A stretch of DNA of 64,000 bases. Origin: Zhengitettix transpicula (taxonomy: Eukaryota > Arthropoda > Insecta > Orthoptera > Tetrigidae). Below, piece after piece: positions 1 through 12,903 of the stretch. Numbering within the stretch: position 1 is the first letter of the stretch; every line of letters starts with the position of its first letter. The stretch covers positions 46,164,395 to 46,228,394 of the forward strand of contig CM073590.1 in assembly GCA_037074705.1 (NCBI GenBank), given 5' to 3'. Position numbers and translations under genes: made by a program. Below the pieces are notes generated by a model. That model ran no database searches. It was not told the DNA's origin and worked only from the letters and a program-made list of their open reading frames with translations.

Positions 1-206
1 TGGAAATTTTAAAACATGTTCAAATGGCGATATTTTCCTCGAATGAAACTATTTCAGGGTCAATGAATTGAACCCCCACCGGAATGGGAGGTGAACACAT
101 TTAGGGATAGGGGTCGAGTTTCGTTACATTAAAAATAACGGAAATCGGAGTCAAATCGAGGGATATGGATAAATGACTTCTCGGGCAACGCCGTGCACCC
201 AACTAA
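1..206 (+). mobile_element. Helitron D1, 3' end only
   Basis: The window opens inside a D1 element. The text matches the last part of the D1 unit: a CAAATGGCGATATTTTCC-like segment, then a TCAATGAATTGAACCCCCACC-like segment, then a ggggtcgag stretch. It closes with TCGGGCAACGCCGTGCACCC and CTAA at 203-206, followed by a T. That matches the CTRR end and A/T insertion target known for Helitrons. The terminal hairpin has one mismatch here, CCGTG in place of CCGGG. Confidence 0.6.
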
Positions 207-2639
207 TCCATAGATTTAAATTCTATCTCTCTACAGTTTTTACAAACTCAATTCATTCGATAATCAATGACTACACGAGCCTTTTCAGGATTCGGAGATA
301 AAAGACAAATGAAAATGGGACCAACATTCCATTAAACTTTCGGCAAAACTCAGCCAATTTGCTATACGTGAAGAGTTTTAATGCAGGAGGATGACATTAA
401 TGACGCAAAATAAGTATACAACGGTTATTATTATTCGGCAATGTCTTACGAATTAGCAAAATGGGGTCGCTCAAGTCACGCGTTGCATTTATTCAAACTA
501 CAAAAGTGAGCCGAACTAATAATAGCATCTGCGGGTTGGAATGCAAGTTGTTCCTAAACCTAGGCACTTTAACCAATTTCATATATAGGGCCTACTCGAA
601 ATATAAAACTTCGTTTGAAGTTACATCTGTACATGTGTAATAAACGACACAAATCATCTACACGACACGAGACTTGCAATAGAAAAACATCGCTTTACCC
701 TTTTTTAATCCAGCGTTCGTTAATACGGTATATAATATTCTCCCAAATGATATAAAAACTTAAAAAGTTATTTATGAAAGACCGTGAAATACTTATACTT
801 TCAGGGTTCTAGGCCTACGTATTTTTTTATATAAAAAAAGATTTAATTTATTAAAAATAATGAATAGTAGTAAAAATAAGCCACATTAAAATTGAATTAA
901 TACAAAATGACAGTTAAAAAGAACGAGACATGGACTTTCTCTCTCTCAGGAATTTCATGGGGTGAACCTCAACGTAGCAAAACTGAAATCGTTGGTAGAA
1001 ATAAATTGAATTTACTGATTATAAGTATAAAGGGAGACGCCTGGCGTTACGATACTTGGATTTAAACAATTCAAACGATATCGTGCCGTTGTGGTGCTGA
1101 CTGATTGCCGTGATTGACTCCCACGCTCGTGACGGGACGGCCGAGTACATCTCGCTAGCGGCGGATGGTTTGTGGAAACCCCAAAATTTTCTCAGGATTT
1201 GCTGGATTTTTCTGAGTTTGGCTACCGACCGCTCAAACGCGTCGCTTGCTACTCATTGCCAGATTTCGACCTCCCGAAATCTCCAAATTCCTCCGGCAGA
1301 TGTATTTAATCTTTCATGCCAGTCAGCTCAATATATATTTAAGCTTCGGGAGCTCAATTATTCACGCCTAATAAGTTTGGCGTCCCGTGGAACTGTCAGC
1401 CTGCTTCAGGTCTTTTGTCACCAAAAAGAGCACGAGTCCACCGTCAGAAAAACAACGGCTTCCGTCCCAAATATCGCGCTTCTAAAGAAATGTTTATTAC
1501 AACTGCAAAAACGTCTTTGTTAAGGAAGCTTTTTATACAGTTTAAGAGTTTCCCGAATATTCTATGTAAATTCTTGAATACACAAGCTTGTTACAGTTCT
1601 GTTATAGTTGAGTAAATGCATATAATCGTCTCTCTCTCTATTGAATTATCCTGCCCTTATGTTTTCTCCTTACATTTACGAAGTGTTTAATTTACATCTA
1701 TATCATGTTTAGTGTTTAATTATTTTATTATGATTAATTGTTAATACTTATGTATACCAATAGTACCGTGCAATTTTGCATTAAGTTGTCGGTATAATAA
1801 ATTCATTAGGACAAATAATGTTATCTTAAGTTAATCAGTGTGTATAATTTTATCTAATTTTTATCTAAATAAAATAATTTTTTGGAAACAAGGTTCGTAT
1901 TATTATTATTGATTAATTGAAAAAGACGTTAAAACTATTTCTAATAGCATCTCATATAATCTATTTTGCTTTCATTCACCATATAAATAAATACTTTTAT
2001 TACTGATATTGTGAGCACATATCAATTCAATTTCTCATAAAAGTAATTACAAAGAACAGCTTATTTAAATACTTTCTTGTAGTGACCTTGACTTCCGTTC
2101 ATATATATTCCAAGAACTTAAAAGTCCATTACATCGGGAACCTGTTTTCTAATATCTAGTTTCCAGTTAGTAGATATAACGGACATATTTAATGGAGTTA
2201 CTTGCTATTCAACTACTAAATTAATTCAATTATGATATTAGTGTTGTGTAATTCAATATGCAATATTATTATACAGTATTTTTCTCATGTTGGAAAATTG
2301 TACTCCAGGTTTTACCAGTTCAGCCCATTTTATATTTATTAGGACGTACGTAAAATTAGTTATACAATATGTTGGAATTGTATGTTTATTAATGTTATCT
2401 ATATTTTGGCACTATGGAACTTACATGAAGCCCTTAAAGACGATATCTGTATCTTAAAATCACATACTTTCTGGTAACTTGTAAACCAAAAACTGCAACG
2501 TACTTCATCAGTGCAAGAATATTTTATAGAAAGGCTCGTTTTACTCAGTACAGGAGTTTCTTGATCGTGCCACGAATAAATAATTATTTTTTACCTAGGG
2601 CGTATTTAATTTGTTTGCATACTATAAATATTATCATTA
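207..2639. other. AT-rich DNA, nothing identified
   Basis: No coding homology, RNA gene or repeat boundary is visible. A 137-codon open frame at 1110-1523 (+) has no recognisable domain and no splice context, so I do not call it a gene. Confidence 0.5.
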
Positions 2640-2811
2640 TAATATAATAATTATTATATAATAGTAATATTATATAATTAACTTATATATTAACTTATAA
2701 TTGTTATTAATTGTAGCTTTTAAGAATTATGTTGTAATTTTCTGTAATGACGTATCCTATTTCCTTATTCAAGGACTAATAGAATAAATAAGAAATAATA
2801 AAATAAAAAAT
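2640..2811 (+). repeat. LINE 3' tail fragment, copy 1
   Basis: The 17-base stretch GACGTATCCTATTTCCT (2749-2765) occurs again at 58422-58438. In both places it is followed by an AAGGACTAAT/AAGGCTAATGG motif and then an A-rich run containing AATAAAT. This looks like the shared 3' end of a polyadenylated retroelement. No coding part is attached, so the class is inferred from the A-rich end only. Confidence 0.4.
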
Positions 2812-3220
2812 CCAGCTGGGTGACAGTCCTTCAAACGGGAATTAAAACAATGTTAAAGTTAACTTAAGCTTTTGGGCACAAATATTTTTCTACAACGTAT
2901 ACGCCCTACTATTAAGAAATAGAATGGCGTTTGGGTCTTTATATTTTCTTTAACGCCTTACTTATAAACTGATTAACCCAGTGTATCCTTGACAGTAAAT
3001 AATTTTATAAGCAATACACGCCTCTTAAAAAGAATTATCATTTAGGAAGACTAAATTTCTCATTTTAATTTTTTTAAATTTAAATATTGTAGCCTCAAAG
3101 TTATCTACCGCAGCGGTGAAAAACTATCATTGCGTAAGTATCCTAAAAACGCTGGGTACTAAGTAACGTACAGAAAAAAAGTATTTTTATATAAAAAATT
3201 TGACCATATAAACTAACCTC
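2812..3220. other. AT-rich DNA, nothing identified
   Basis: No feature is visible between the LINE-like tail and the first family A copy. Confidence 0.4.
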
Positions 3221-3722
3221 TTTTTTTTAGAGTAACAGGCTACATGATGGTAATCCACATGGTGGCAACTCCCCTTTAATAGCATAGGAAGGGATTTGAA
3301 AGGGGGATGAGGAAGAATAGAGCAAGGAAGCCAATGGTTAACTAGGGCCCCCGGGTTTTAGTTTAAGGATTTAACCAGCATTCGCCTAAAAGTGATGCAG
3401 GACAAATCCTAGAAAACCTGCATCAGGTAGACACTTGACCCACGCCCTTCCGATGGAGGGAGAGGGGTTTACTGTAGGGACGCAGAATTCCATTCTTTCT
3501 TCCTCGATCAGTTTAGGTGGCAGCTGGCCGACTATTCCAATGGGACTAATGGACAACTCTTACCTTATGCCCGAGGTCTGAGAACATACACCTCTCAAAA
3601 CAGACCGAGATGGTTCGGCTTGTGGGAACCTTAGTTCTAAAATGGAGAGAGGAAAAGGCATTCTCAAGGTAGCCCTCACCGTTTCTCCAGAAAGGTTCAG
3701 CCTGCGAAAGAACAGCTCTCAG
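3221..3722 (-). mobile_element. Family A retroposon, diverged copy
   Basis: The copy is read on the minus strand and begins at the plus-strand T run (TTTTTTTTAG, the complement of the poly-A tail). It continues with the family landmarks ACAGGCTACATGA, CCCCTTTAATAGCATAGG, GGGCCCCCGGG, CATTCGCCTAAA, CCACGCCCTTCCGATG and ACACCTCTCAAAACAGACCG. It ends at a CCTGCGA motif, the remnant of the 5' hairpin zone. It is more diverged than the 12-13 kb copies and so presumably older. Confidence 0.8.
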
Positions 3723-4039
3723 TGTCGTACTTGATGAAACGTCCCCGACTGTGATGGTGATTACGGTTTTTGTTATATTAGTAGCGGATTGGCGATAGTA
3801 AAATAATTGTGTTCCAGGGATGATTAGGAAAACATCCTTGACATTCGAAAAGTACGTCACGCATTATCGGCAATTGTCTACCGAACATATTAAACGGTGC
3901 AGTGGTTACAGAAATTGAAATTCACGACACGGACAAGCCGAATAATTAATAAATACTAGTAAATTATTTCTGAATCTATATTCATACATTATCTACGTGT
4001 ACAAATATGTATGTATGTCCGTATATATATATATATATA
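3723..4039. other. AT-rich DNA with possible Helitron 5' end
   Basis: Near 3976 the text TCTATATTCATACATT and then ATGTATGTATGTCC resembles the D1/D2 5' end, but the match is too loose to define a boundary. A short (TA)n run sits at 4022-4040. Confidence 0.3.
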
Positions 4040-4295
4040 TACGGGATGAGATACGTCTACCACCCCTAGGAGCAGGGGTGGACGGTGGTGAAAATATTCA
4101 AACAGCCGATATTTGAGTCTGATAAATATTTTTAGGGGTCAACGAGATTGATAGTGTTTCTACGGATGTTATCTCACTATAATTTCCACACCTTACATCA
4201 TGGGAACGGAGCACCCTTAGGGTTCGGGGTGGACGCGAGTTACTGGAAAATAACGCTAATACAATCGAGATTGGAGTCAAACCCAGTTTTATGGA

Positions 4296-4301
<6 letters not shown>
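4040..4301 (+). mobile_element. Helitron D1, single monomer
   Basis: One D1 unit is present: a GGGATGAGATACGTCTACCA start, ATTCAAACAGCCGATATTTG, TTTTAGGGGTCAACGAGATT, GGAGCACCCTTAGGGTTCGG, AAATAACGCTAATACAATCG and GAGATTGGAGTCAAACCCAG. It is cut off at its 3' side by a long TA run. Confidence 0.75.

Positions 4302-4350
<49 letters not shown>
4302..4350. repeat. (TA)n microsatellite
   Basis: An almost perfect TA dinucleotide run that directly abuts the 5' terminus of an LTR. Confidence 0.95.
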
Positions 4351-4353
<3 letters not shown>

Positions 4354-5463
4354 ATTGCCAATTAATTAGGACATTAATTGTTTGAACATAAAATTTAAAT
4401 TGTTTGAGAAATCCACTATAGCGGAAGGAGCTTCCAAAGCGACAATGTAGCTCAGCTCTGTTCCTGTGTCGGAAAGTCGAAAATGGCGTATACGCGCTAA
4501 AACTCGAGATGATAGTTTAGTTGGTGACTAGAATTTAACAGAGTTAGTTGGTGCCGGGACATTTCGGATGACGGAACAAGTGATACTTAGACTATACTTA
4601 GTGATAGCAGAGACTAGCCGTCGTTTAATGTATTATTATTAGACAAAGTTGTGAGTTGAATACAAAGTAAATCATTCACGGAAGCATTACATAGAGACTT
4701 GCTAAGTAAAAGCAGTTTTACGTTTGTAGTCAGCCAGGAAAGGAAGGCAGCAGTTTACGTTCATGGCCAGCCAGAAATTGTTAAGTTGCAGTTTAAGCCC
4801 AAAGCGGTAAAAGACTAGCAAATCTACAAACAACAGAATTCATATAAGGCAAGCAGAAGTCATATAAGGCAAGCAGTCAACAGATAGTTGACAAAAGGGA
4901 GGATCATCCGAGTTCCTGACATCCTATCAATTTTGACTAGAATCAGTGTAAAATCTGTGAATCTTAGAATCAGCGTAAAATCTCGCAATAGTGTAATTTC
5001 TAAAACAAAGGGATGCTGGAATCAACTGGACAGATGTGAGTAACAAAATACAAAATAATGATTTATGTAAACGTAATTAAAAGATAGAAGTCACATTTCG
5101 TTCTCCTTTTAAATGGTTAATCAGAGTTAATTTCTTTACTTTTAAATTTCGTTCTATTTTAATTGTCAGGTTAATTTCTTTTCTTTTTAGTTTATTTCTA
5201 TCGACGTATTGTTTAGGCAAATGTGATTTGTTGCTTAATAATATTTTTAAATCAAACTGTTGTGTCCATTATCAAACCCAGTGAAGACCCTGAGAATTAA
5301 TATTTTAAATTGTAATTGTTTTGAGTTATTGCCACAAAATAAGTAAATATTGTTTGTAAATTTTATTAATTCTTTTATTTAACTAACGCCTTCCATTTGA
5401 TTATTACATAAATAGCTTCAACGAGAGGATACTTCTTTAAATTAATTAAAGGCTTTTCTTTTG

Positions 5464-5470
<7 letters not shown>
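4351..5470 (+). mobile_element. Solo LTR, family B, inserted in (TA)n
   Basis: The element starts TGTATTGCCAATTAATTAGG right after a TA run and is homologous to the copies starting at 25573 (+) and 50957 (-). They share CATTAATTGTTTG, AAAATGGCGTATACGCGC, AGTCACATTTCGTTCTC and a GACCCTGAGA motif. The 3' end reads GTTTATTA directly into another TA run, where intact copies read ATTACA then ATAT, so the final bases look lost. Internal short duplications include CATATAAGGCAAGCAG twice (4843-4879). No internal coding region is present. Solo LTR is an inference from the termini and the ATAT duplications of its relatives. Confidence 0.65.

Positions 5471-5510
<40 letters not shown>
5471..5510. repeat. 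(TA)n microsatellite
   Basis: A TA run at the 3' flank of the LTR. Together with 4302-4350 it implies insertion into one TA tract. Confidence 0.95.
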
Positions 5511-5512
<2 letters not shown>

Positions 5513-6928
5513 GTATGATACGCAGACGTTCTGAAACGCATGACTTTTTTTCAAATCAGGCACATTTTTGACTTATAATGTGGTGTGGGTTGTAAGAGTT
5601 AACGCATTTAACAGGAAAAGTCCGATACTGTATTGTATAAATTTTTAGAGATCACTGACATTAATATTTACACTCCTGCTGAAGTTTAAGGAAAACTTTA
5701 AATCCCTATCGGCATGGGGTGAGACATGGTTCAATAATAAACTTAATATTACTAAAATAAGCTTGTTTTCTTGGTGGGGTATTATTTGTGACTTGTTCAA
5801 TGAATAATAAATAGGTAAACAGTACTTCGAGATGCTTAACATGTCTTGTATAACGTCAAAATGTATTTTCAACGGGAAATGGTCAGGTAGTAACAAAATT
5901 CCTCCATGACCTTGAATGTATTATTGTCATTTACATTTGACGTCTCACTAAGCAAATATTTTCTCGTTTGGCGTTTTGGGTTCTCTTTCTATTACACTTC
6001 TATTCTCACGATGACGACAGTAACTATGTATGTTGCACAAACTGCATATGAAATGCGCTCAAGATTAAGTTGAGGTTCTCCATGTCGGGATGATTTCCGT
6101 GGAGTAGAATAATAAAAATATATACTGCATCTTTAAGAAGTAATTCCATCCCAATGCATATTTATTGTCAGTTAGATCGTTTTAATTTTTTTTGTAAGTT
6201 TAAGAAGAAAATGGTTTTATTCAAGAATTTTATGAATATTTTGGGAAAACACATTGATGTCGGTTTATATGGAGACTGCACGTTTGCGAGAAACGTTGGA
6301 CATTACCTTGAAAGATACTCGAATAACCTCAGAGATTTCCTACACTCAATATGTTTTTTTTCAATTTTACTGTTTGTTATTTAGACAATTATTTTCTTTT
6401 TCAGTGCATAAATAAAATAATACATATATTTTAACGATCATGAATCATATCGGTGTAACCTTAAGCCTCAAATTAAACACAGGACCGAAACTAAATCACA
6501 AGACAAAGTTACTGAATTTAACATTTTTTTCTATTATAAAATATTCGAGTTATAATTAATTTTCAAAGAATAAATATCTCAATCCATTTTACTCGTTGTC
6601 AGCTTACTGTAAATATCAAAGTGACACGCTGGGTAAAACATATTAATCAGATTAAAACTACAAATGTTCCTCGTTTGAAATCAAAGCCTTTGACGTGAAT
6701 CTTTGTCGAGACAAAAAATAATTTTATAAATTTCCGAGTGATTCTAAAAAGCAAAAAATTAGTCATCGGTTGAGTTATTGACTACAGTGTTCTATTCCCC
6801 TAATATTTTCTGTCATATGTATTGTTAATTCATTATAATCGTGCAAAGTAAGACGCTTTACATTTTCTATTTAGATCAGAGTTGGCAAAATTGCATTTAA
6901 ACTCATGGAATCAACTTTTTCATTTTAA
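5511..6928. other. AT-rich DNA, nothing identified
   Basis: No supported feature. A 76-codon frame at 6154-6384 (+) has no family signature that I recognise. Confidence 0.5.
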
Positions 6929-9900
6929 TCTTATATATAAAGCACATATATATATATTTGTTTGTATGTTCCTTATGCAAATCTACACCGGTGGAGAAAA
7001 TTTCACCAAATTTCGTACACGTGTTCTTTGCGACCAAGAAACTAACACTGCCGGGGTGAGACAAGTCTACCACCCCAAGGAGCGGAAGTGGGCAAGGGGG
7101 AAATATTCAAACATGTTAAAACAGCTATTTTTTGTGTCTGATAAATATTTTTAGGGTTCAAAGAGATTTATAGTGTTCCTATCGATGTTTTCTGACTATA
7201 ATTTTCATCCACTACAACCTGGGGAAAGAGCACCCTTAGCGTTTAGGGTGGAGAATACAAATCTATACAGGTGGATCAAATTTTACCAAATTTCGTACAC
7301 GTGTTCTTTGCGACCAGAAAACAAGCACTGTCAGGGTGAGACGCGTATAGCACCCCCTGGAGTGGGGGTGGACGAGGGTGGAAATATTTAAACATGCTAA
7401 ACCAGTCGATATTAGAGTTGGATAAATATTTTTAGGGGTCAAAGATATTGATAGTGTTTCTACCGATGTTATCTAAATATAATTTTCACCCCTACACCCT
7501 GAGAAAAGGGAACCCTTATGCTTTGGGTTGGAGATGCTTTACAAGAAAATAACGCGAATACAACCGAGATTGGAGTCAAATAGAAGGTTATGGATGTCAC
7601 TGAGTTTAGTTATGACATTCAACTTGGCATTTATCCCTCAGATGCAGGGGTAGCGGGGTGGATATTTTGAAACATGCAAACACGGCAGATATTTGCGTTG
7701 AATCAATATTTTTCTGGGTTAATTATATTGATTGTATTTCTACTGATGTTGTTTGTGTATAATTTCAACCTCTTTCGGCATGTGAGGGGAGCACACTTAT
7801 GTGTCGGGGTGGAGGGGCGTTTCATATAATTAACGCCAAATCAACCGAGATTCGAGTCAAATCGGGGTTATGGATGTCGCTGAAACTATTTATAAGAAAC
7901 TGAGAAACTCACAGTGGTGGTTGGGAATTGGCGGTGATGAGAGAGGGTGGGCGGGGAAATAAATTTTCTTACATGTTAATCAGCCGATTTTTGCGTCGAA
8001 TCAATATAATTCGGGATCAATGGCATTCATAAAATTTCACTACACGTTATCTGTGTATAATTTCGACATCTTTTAGGCATGGGAGTGGTGCACCCTTAAG
8101 GGTTGGGGGTGGAGTGACATTACATGAAATTACGCAAACACATTCTAGTTTCGAGTCGAATCCGTGGTTATATTTGTCACTGTGTTTAATTATGACATTT
8201 AACTTACAGTTTAACTTCCCCAAACGCGGCTGGACTGGGGTTGACATTTTCAAACATGTTAAGCAGTTGATGTTTGCATCGAATATATATTTTTCTGATT
8301 CACTGAGATTTATTATATTTATCTACATTATCCATATATTTAATATAACCTCTTTCGGGATTTGGAGTGGAGCACTCTTAAGGGTGGGGTTTGCATTATT
8401 TAGTAATAACGCAAACACAATCGAGATTGGTCTCAAATCCAGGGTTATGGTTGTTAGCGAGTTTAATTATGATATTCAAGTTGCCGTTTAAGTTCCCCAA
8501 GCGGGGGTGGTTGGGGGTGGAAATCTTCAAACATGCTAACGCGAACAATATTTGAGTCGGATAAATAATTTCCGGGTGAAAGTGAAAAATTGTGTTTGTA
8601 ACAATGTATGTCAGTAACATTTTACGGCATGGGAAAGAATAACTCTAGGGTTGGGGGTGGAGGAATCTTACAAGAAAATAATTCGAATGCAACCGAGACT
8701 GGAGTCAAAACCAAAGTTATGGATAACAAAGAGTTTAATTATGACATTAAAGTAACAATTAACATCCCACGGACAAGGGCAGTTGGGGGTGGAAATTGTC
8801 AAACATGTTAATCTACCGATTTTTTGCAACGACTAAATATTTTTAGGGATCAATGAGATTCAAAAAATTTCTCTACATGTTCTGTGAGTATAACTTCAAC
8901 CCCTTTTGAGCTTATCATTAGAGAACTTTTAGGAGTGGGGTGGAGGAATGCTACAATAAAATAACGCAAATACAACCGAGACTGGAGTCAAATCCCATGT
9001 TATGGATGTCACCGAGTTCAATTATTGCATTCAATTGACCATTTAACCTCCAGGAGCGGGAGTGGGTGGGATGGACGGGGGTTGGAATTTTTATAACAAG
9101 TTTAACGGTCGATAATTACATTAAATAATTAATTGTCAATGTCCCTTGAGGGAAGCACTCTTAGGTGAGCGGGTGGAAACATCAAACATGATAAAACAGT
9201 CGGTATATAAATATATTTAGGAATCGAAGAGATAGTGTTTCATCCGATGTTATCTGAGATGATATTCAATTACCCATTTAATACCCTGGGACGGAAATGG
9301 ACGGGGTGGAATTTTTCAAACATGTTAAACCATCGATATTAGTAGCGTGGAATAACTAAATGCCAGGGTCATTGACGTTAATAGTATTTCTAACGATGTT
9401 GTTTGTAGGCATGATAGGGGTGACATGATAGGGGTGGGTGTGGAGGGGATTTACAAGAAAATAACGCGAAAACAACCGAGATTCGAGTCAAATCGAAGGT
9501 AATGGATGTCGCTGAATTTATTTATGACAATCTGGGCAACGCACGGGTGTCGGTTGGGTTGGAAAGAGCTGGGCGGAGGTCTACGGGGGATAGAAATTTT
9601 AAAACAAATTTAACGGCCGTTTTTTTGCGTCTATTAAATATATATCGGGATCAATAAGATTAATAAAATTTCTCTATATTTTGCCCGTGTATAACTTCAA
9701 CATCTTTCTGGATTGGGAATGGAGCTCCCCTTAATGATGGGTGTGGGGTGGAATTACATTATAATGATGCAAAAACAATCGACATTGTAGTCGAATCCAT
9801 CGTCATGGATGTCAATGAGCTAAATTATTACATTCAACTAACTGTTTAACTCCCCCAAGGAAGGTTTGCCGGGGGTGTAAATTTTTTTAAACATGTTAAA

Positions 9901-10734
9901 CGGTCGATTTTTGTAGCGAATAAATATCTGTCGGGGCAATGTCATTCACCGATTTTGTTTTTAATTTCAACCCCTTGACACATGTGAAAGATCACAATTA
10001 GGGGTGGGGGTGGAGGGACGTCACTAAAAAATAACGTGAATAATTCCCAGATTACAGATATAGGTGAATGTATTTATGACAACATGGGAAATGCACGGGG
10101 GTTGGCGGTGGTGTGCGGGGGTGTGAGGGGCTTGGCGGAGTTGGGTGTGGGAAAATATTTTCTAACATGTTAACCGGCCGATTTTAGCTTCAAATAAATA
10201 TATTTCGACATCAATGAGATTCATAAAATTTCTCTACATGTTCTCTCTGTATAATTTCAACCTCTTTCGGGCTTTGGATGGGGGTACCTTTAAGGGTGGG
10301 CGTGAAGTGGCATTACATAAAATGAAAGCAGAAACAATTGAGATTGGAGTCGAATCCGGGGCTATAGTTGTCATTGAGTTTAATTACGACACTAAACTTG
10401 CCGTTTAAATTCCAGAAGCGGAAGTCGGGGGTGAGATTGGAGTCAAACCCAGTTTTATGGAAGTAGCTGAGTTTAATAATGACATTCAATCGGCCATCTA
10501 TGCCCCGATGGACGGGAGTAAATATTTTCAAACATGTTCAAACGGCTATGTATTCGTTGAATGAAAGTATTTCAGGGTCAATGAGTTCAACCCCCTTCGG
10601 AATGGGAGGTGAACATATTTAGGGATAGGGGTCGAGTTGTGTTACATAAAAATAACGCAAAAACTACCTAGATTGGAGCCAAATTGGGGGTTATGAATAA
10701 ACGGCATCTCGGGCAAATCCGGGCACCCAGTTAG
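6929..10734 (+). mobile_element. Helitron D1 with about 13 tandem monomers
   Basis: This is a non-autonomous Helitron-like element. It begins with TC after AA (TCTTATATATAAAGCAC), has a leader ending in a TCGTACACGTGTTCTTTGCG motif, and then carries about 13 degenerate head-to-tail monomers of about 280 bp. Anchors such as CAAACATGTTAAACGG recur near 7110, 7391, 7669, 7969, 8252, 8530, 8800, 9186, 9317, 9600, 9888, 10164 and 10530. It ends CTCGG-GCAAAT-CCGGG (hairpin, 10708-10723), CACCCAG, TTAG and then T. CTAG is the end in sister copies. Helitrons are known to start with TC, end in a hairpin plus CTRR, and insert between A and T. There is no Rep/helicase coding. The many 60-125 codon frames here are monomer artefacts. 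Confidence 0.8.
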
Positions 10735-12099
10735 TTAATAATAAATTAAAATGTAACTTCAAGAAAATTAATTTCCATGTACATTGAGAATAACAGCTGC
10801 AGTCAGTAAATGAATTTATTTTCACTCTTGTATCGTCCGGAGGTTTCGACCTATTGCCAGGCCGTATTAATGAGGACTTTTAGAGTCTAATACATAGTTT
10901 TCGGGATTGCTGAGATACTGTCAATCCGATGTAGTTTGAGTAATTTGAACATTTAAATACATGGAGATGGAGGAACCGTACGGGTATTCGTAGGAAGAGG
11001 TGACTTGTGAAAATAATTCAAAAACGCCCGAGATTGGTGTCAAATCCATACTTTTTGGGATCGCTGAGATGAAAAAATATTCTTCCGGTGCCTATTAAGA
11101 ATAAAATCAGCTTTTAAAAATGCGGGTGACTATGAAATGTGATTATTGTAAAAAGTGAGAAATAACCGAGATTGGTGTCAAATTCATATATATAGCGGTC
11201 ACTTAGTTCAATAGTAACGCTTACCAAGACTGTTGAGTTCAAATTAAGTGTCCATCAACACACCGTAAGAGTGCCGTAGTTTTAGCTGTTGCCAAGAAGA
11301 ACAGTGACACTACCGATGCCAGTTAATGTCACATCGATATGCCTCGTAGTGAGTTGGTGATAATTGCAACTTATTCAAGATTAATGTCAACTTAATTCCT
11401 TTACATGTCTATAAAATTGGAATAAATACTGGGGGGAACGTCGGGCAATTAACTTGTATAATAACATCATCTCGCCTATTTCTTGACTACAAAGATTTTT
11501 TTTTATCTACAAATGCATGTCCTCTGAAGATCAAAGTAAATTGGAAAACTCAATTATAAGTTTTACGTTTTTTAAAATTGTAGATGACACCACTTGAGAG
11601 AAAAGCATTTCTACCCCTTTTCTGTAATATGGACCAAATTTCTCTCAAACCAGTTAAAATAATGTTTTGAAACTTTCTTAGTTTATTTTAGAGGGAACGG
11701 AATACAGTTTATTATACACATGAATATTTTTACTGATTTATATGACACCGATATAAAGTTTCTCATAAATCGGTCAAACCGCTTTCTCCCTGAAAAGCGA
11801 ACAAAGTCGGCGTGACAGACAGACAGAAAGGTGTTTAGATTGCATCTGATCCACGCGATGCATGTAAGCATAATACATTTTGTGTGCTCAAACTGTAAAA
11901 AGGAGAATAATATAATCAGTAAGAAACTAATTGCGTAAAAATGCAACAATTATGGAGATGCACTCTTTGTCGTGTTAAACTGTATGTGCTAATATTAAAT
12001 TCTCGGCTATTGAATTTGATTAAGAATGTAATTTACTATTTGTAATAAACTAAATTGCTAATTACGTTAAAGGATGATGGAATACACGTACTTGTACAA
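10735..12099. other. AT-rich DNA, mostly unassigned
   Basis: Short echoes of the D1 phrase GAGATTGGTGTCAAATCCAT occur at about 11030 and 11165, which suggests decayed D1 pieces. Nothing else is identified. Confidence 0.35.
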
Positions 12100-12318
12100 T
12101 TTATTTGGTAAAATATAAATAATGTGTAAGATTATTTAATAAGCCTCTGAATTTTATAAATAATTACTTTAATTTATTATTAATTTCGTTTGTTAATATT
12201 TATTTGAATTTAATTACACAAAATTTATTTGATTGACAAATTAATGATTAAAAATTTTACATAATTCATCCATATGTACAAAGTGCGCACTGTACAATAA
12301 GAAATATCTCAGGGTTGA

Positions 12319-12857
12319 TTTTTTTTTTAGGGCAACAGGCTACATGAGGGTGATCCACATTGGGCAACTCCCCTTTAATAGCATAGGAAGGGATTAGAAA
12401 GGGGGGATGCGGAAGGGTAGAGGAAGGTAGCCAAGGGTTAACTAGGGCCCCCGGGCTATGGTTTAAGGATCCTACCCGGCATTCGCCTAAAGAAATGCAG
12501 GGAAAACCCTATAGAAACCTGCATCGGGTAGGTCGGGCATTTGGTACTTGTCCCACGCCCTTCCGATGACGGGAGAGGAGTTTGCTGTGGGGACGCAGCT
12601 TAACTCTCGCCATGCCTTCGCCTGTTCAGGAGGCAGCTGGCCGACTATTCCAATAGGAATAGCGGACAACTCTTGCCGTATGCCCAAGGTCTGCGACCCC
12701 GGAACATACACCTCTCAAAACAGACCGAGGTGCCTCGGCATGTGGGAACCTTAGTTCAAAAAAACCAGAGAGATGTGAGAGCATCCCCAAAGGTAGCCCC
12801 CGCCAGAGCTCTCTGGGAAGGTTCACCTGCGAGAAATCCTCTCGCAGGCTTTTTCAC
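12319..12857 (-). mobile_element. Family A retroposon, copy 12.3 kb
   Basis: A full-length copy on the minus strand, flanked by exact 12-bp direct repeats TCTCAGGGTTGA (12307-12318 and 12858-12869). The plus-strand T run at its left is the poly-A tail. At its 5' end (right side) lies a perfect hairpin, CCTGCGAGA-AATCC-TCTCGCAGG (12826-12848). The tail plus target duplications indicate insertion by LINE-type target-primed reverse transcription. No obvious pol III A/B boxes and no protein are visible. Confidence 0.9.
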
Positions 12858-12903
12858 TCTCAGGGTTGAATTAGAAACAATATATTATGATAATGGAAAT
12901 TGA

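Noticed and set aside
1110..1523. 137-codon plus-strand frame
   Set aside because: No family signature, no splice or promoter context, and composition similar to random frames in slightly GC-richer DNA.
3731..3760. Hammerhead-like GAAACGTC at 3737
   Set aside because: No CTGANGA box lies at a suitable distance upstream.
6882..10531. Many 60-125 codon frames in the 7-10.5 kb array
   Set aside because: They follow the 280-bp Helitron monomers, appear on both strands and are not conserved in frame between monomers.
6929..10734. CRISPR-like or rDNA spacer array
   Set aside because: The 280-bp monomers have no short-repeat/spacer structure, and the array has Helitron ends in an insect genome.
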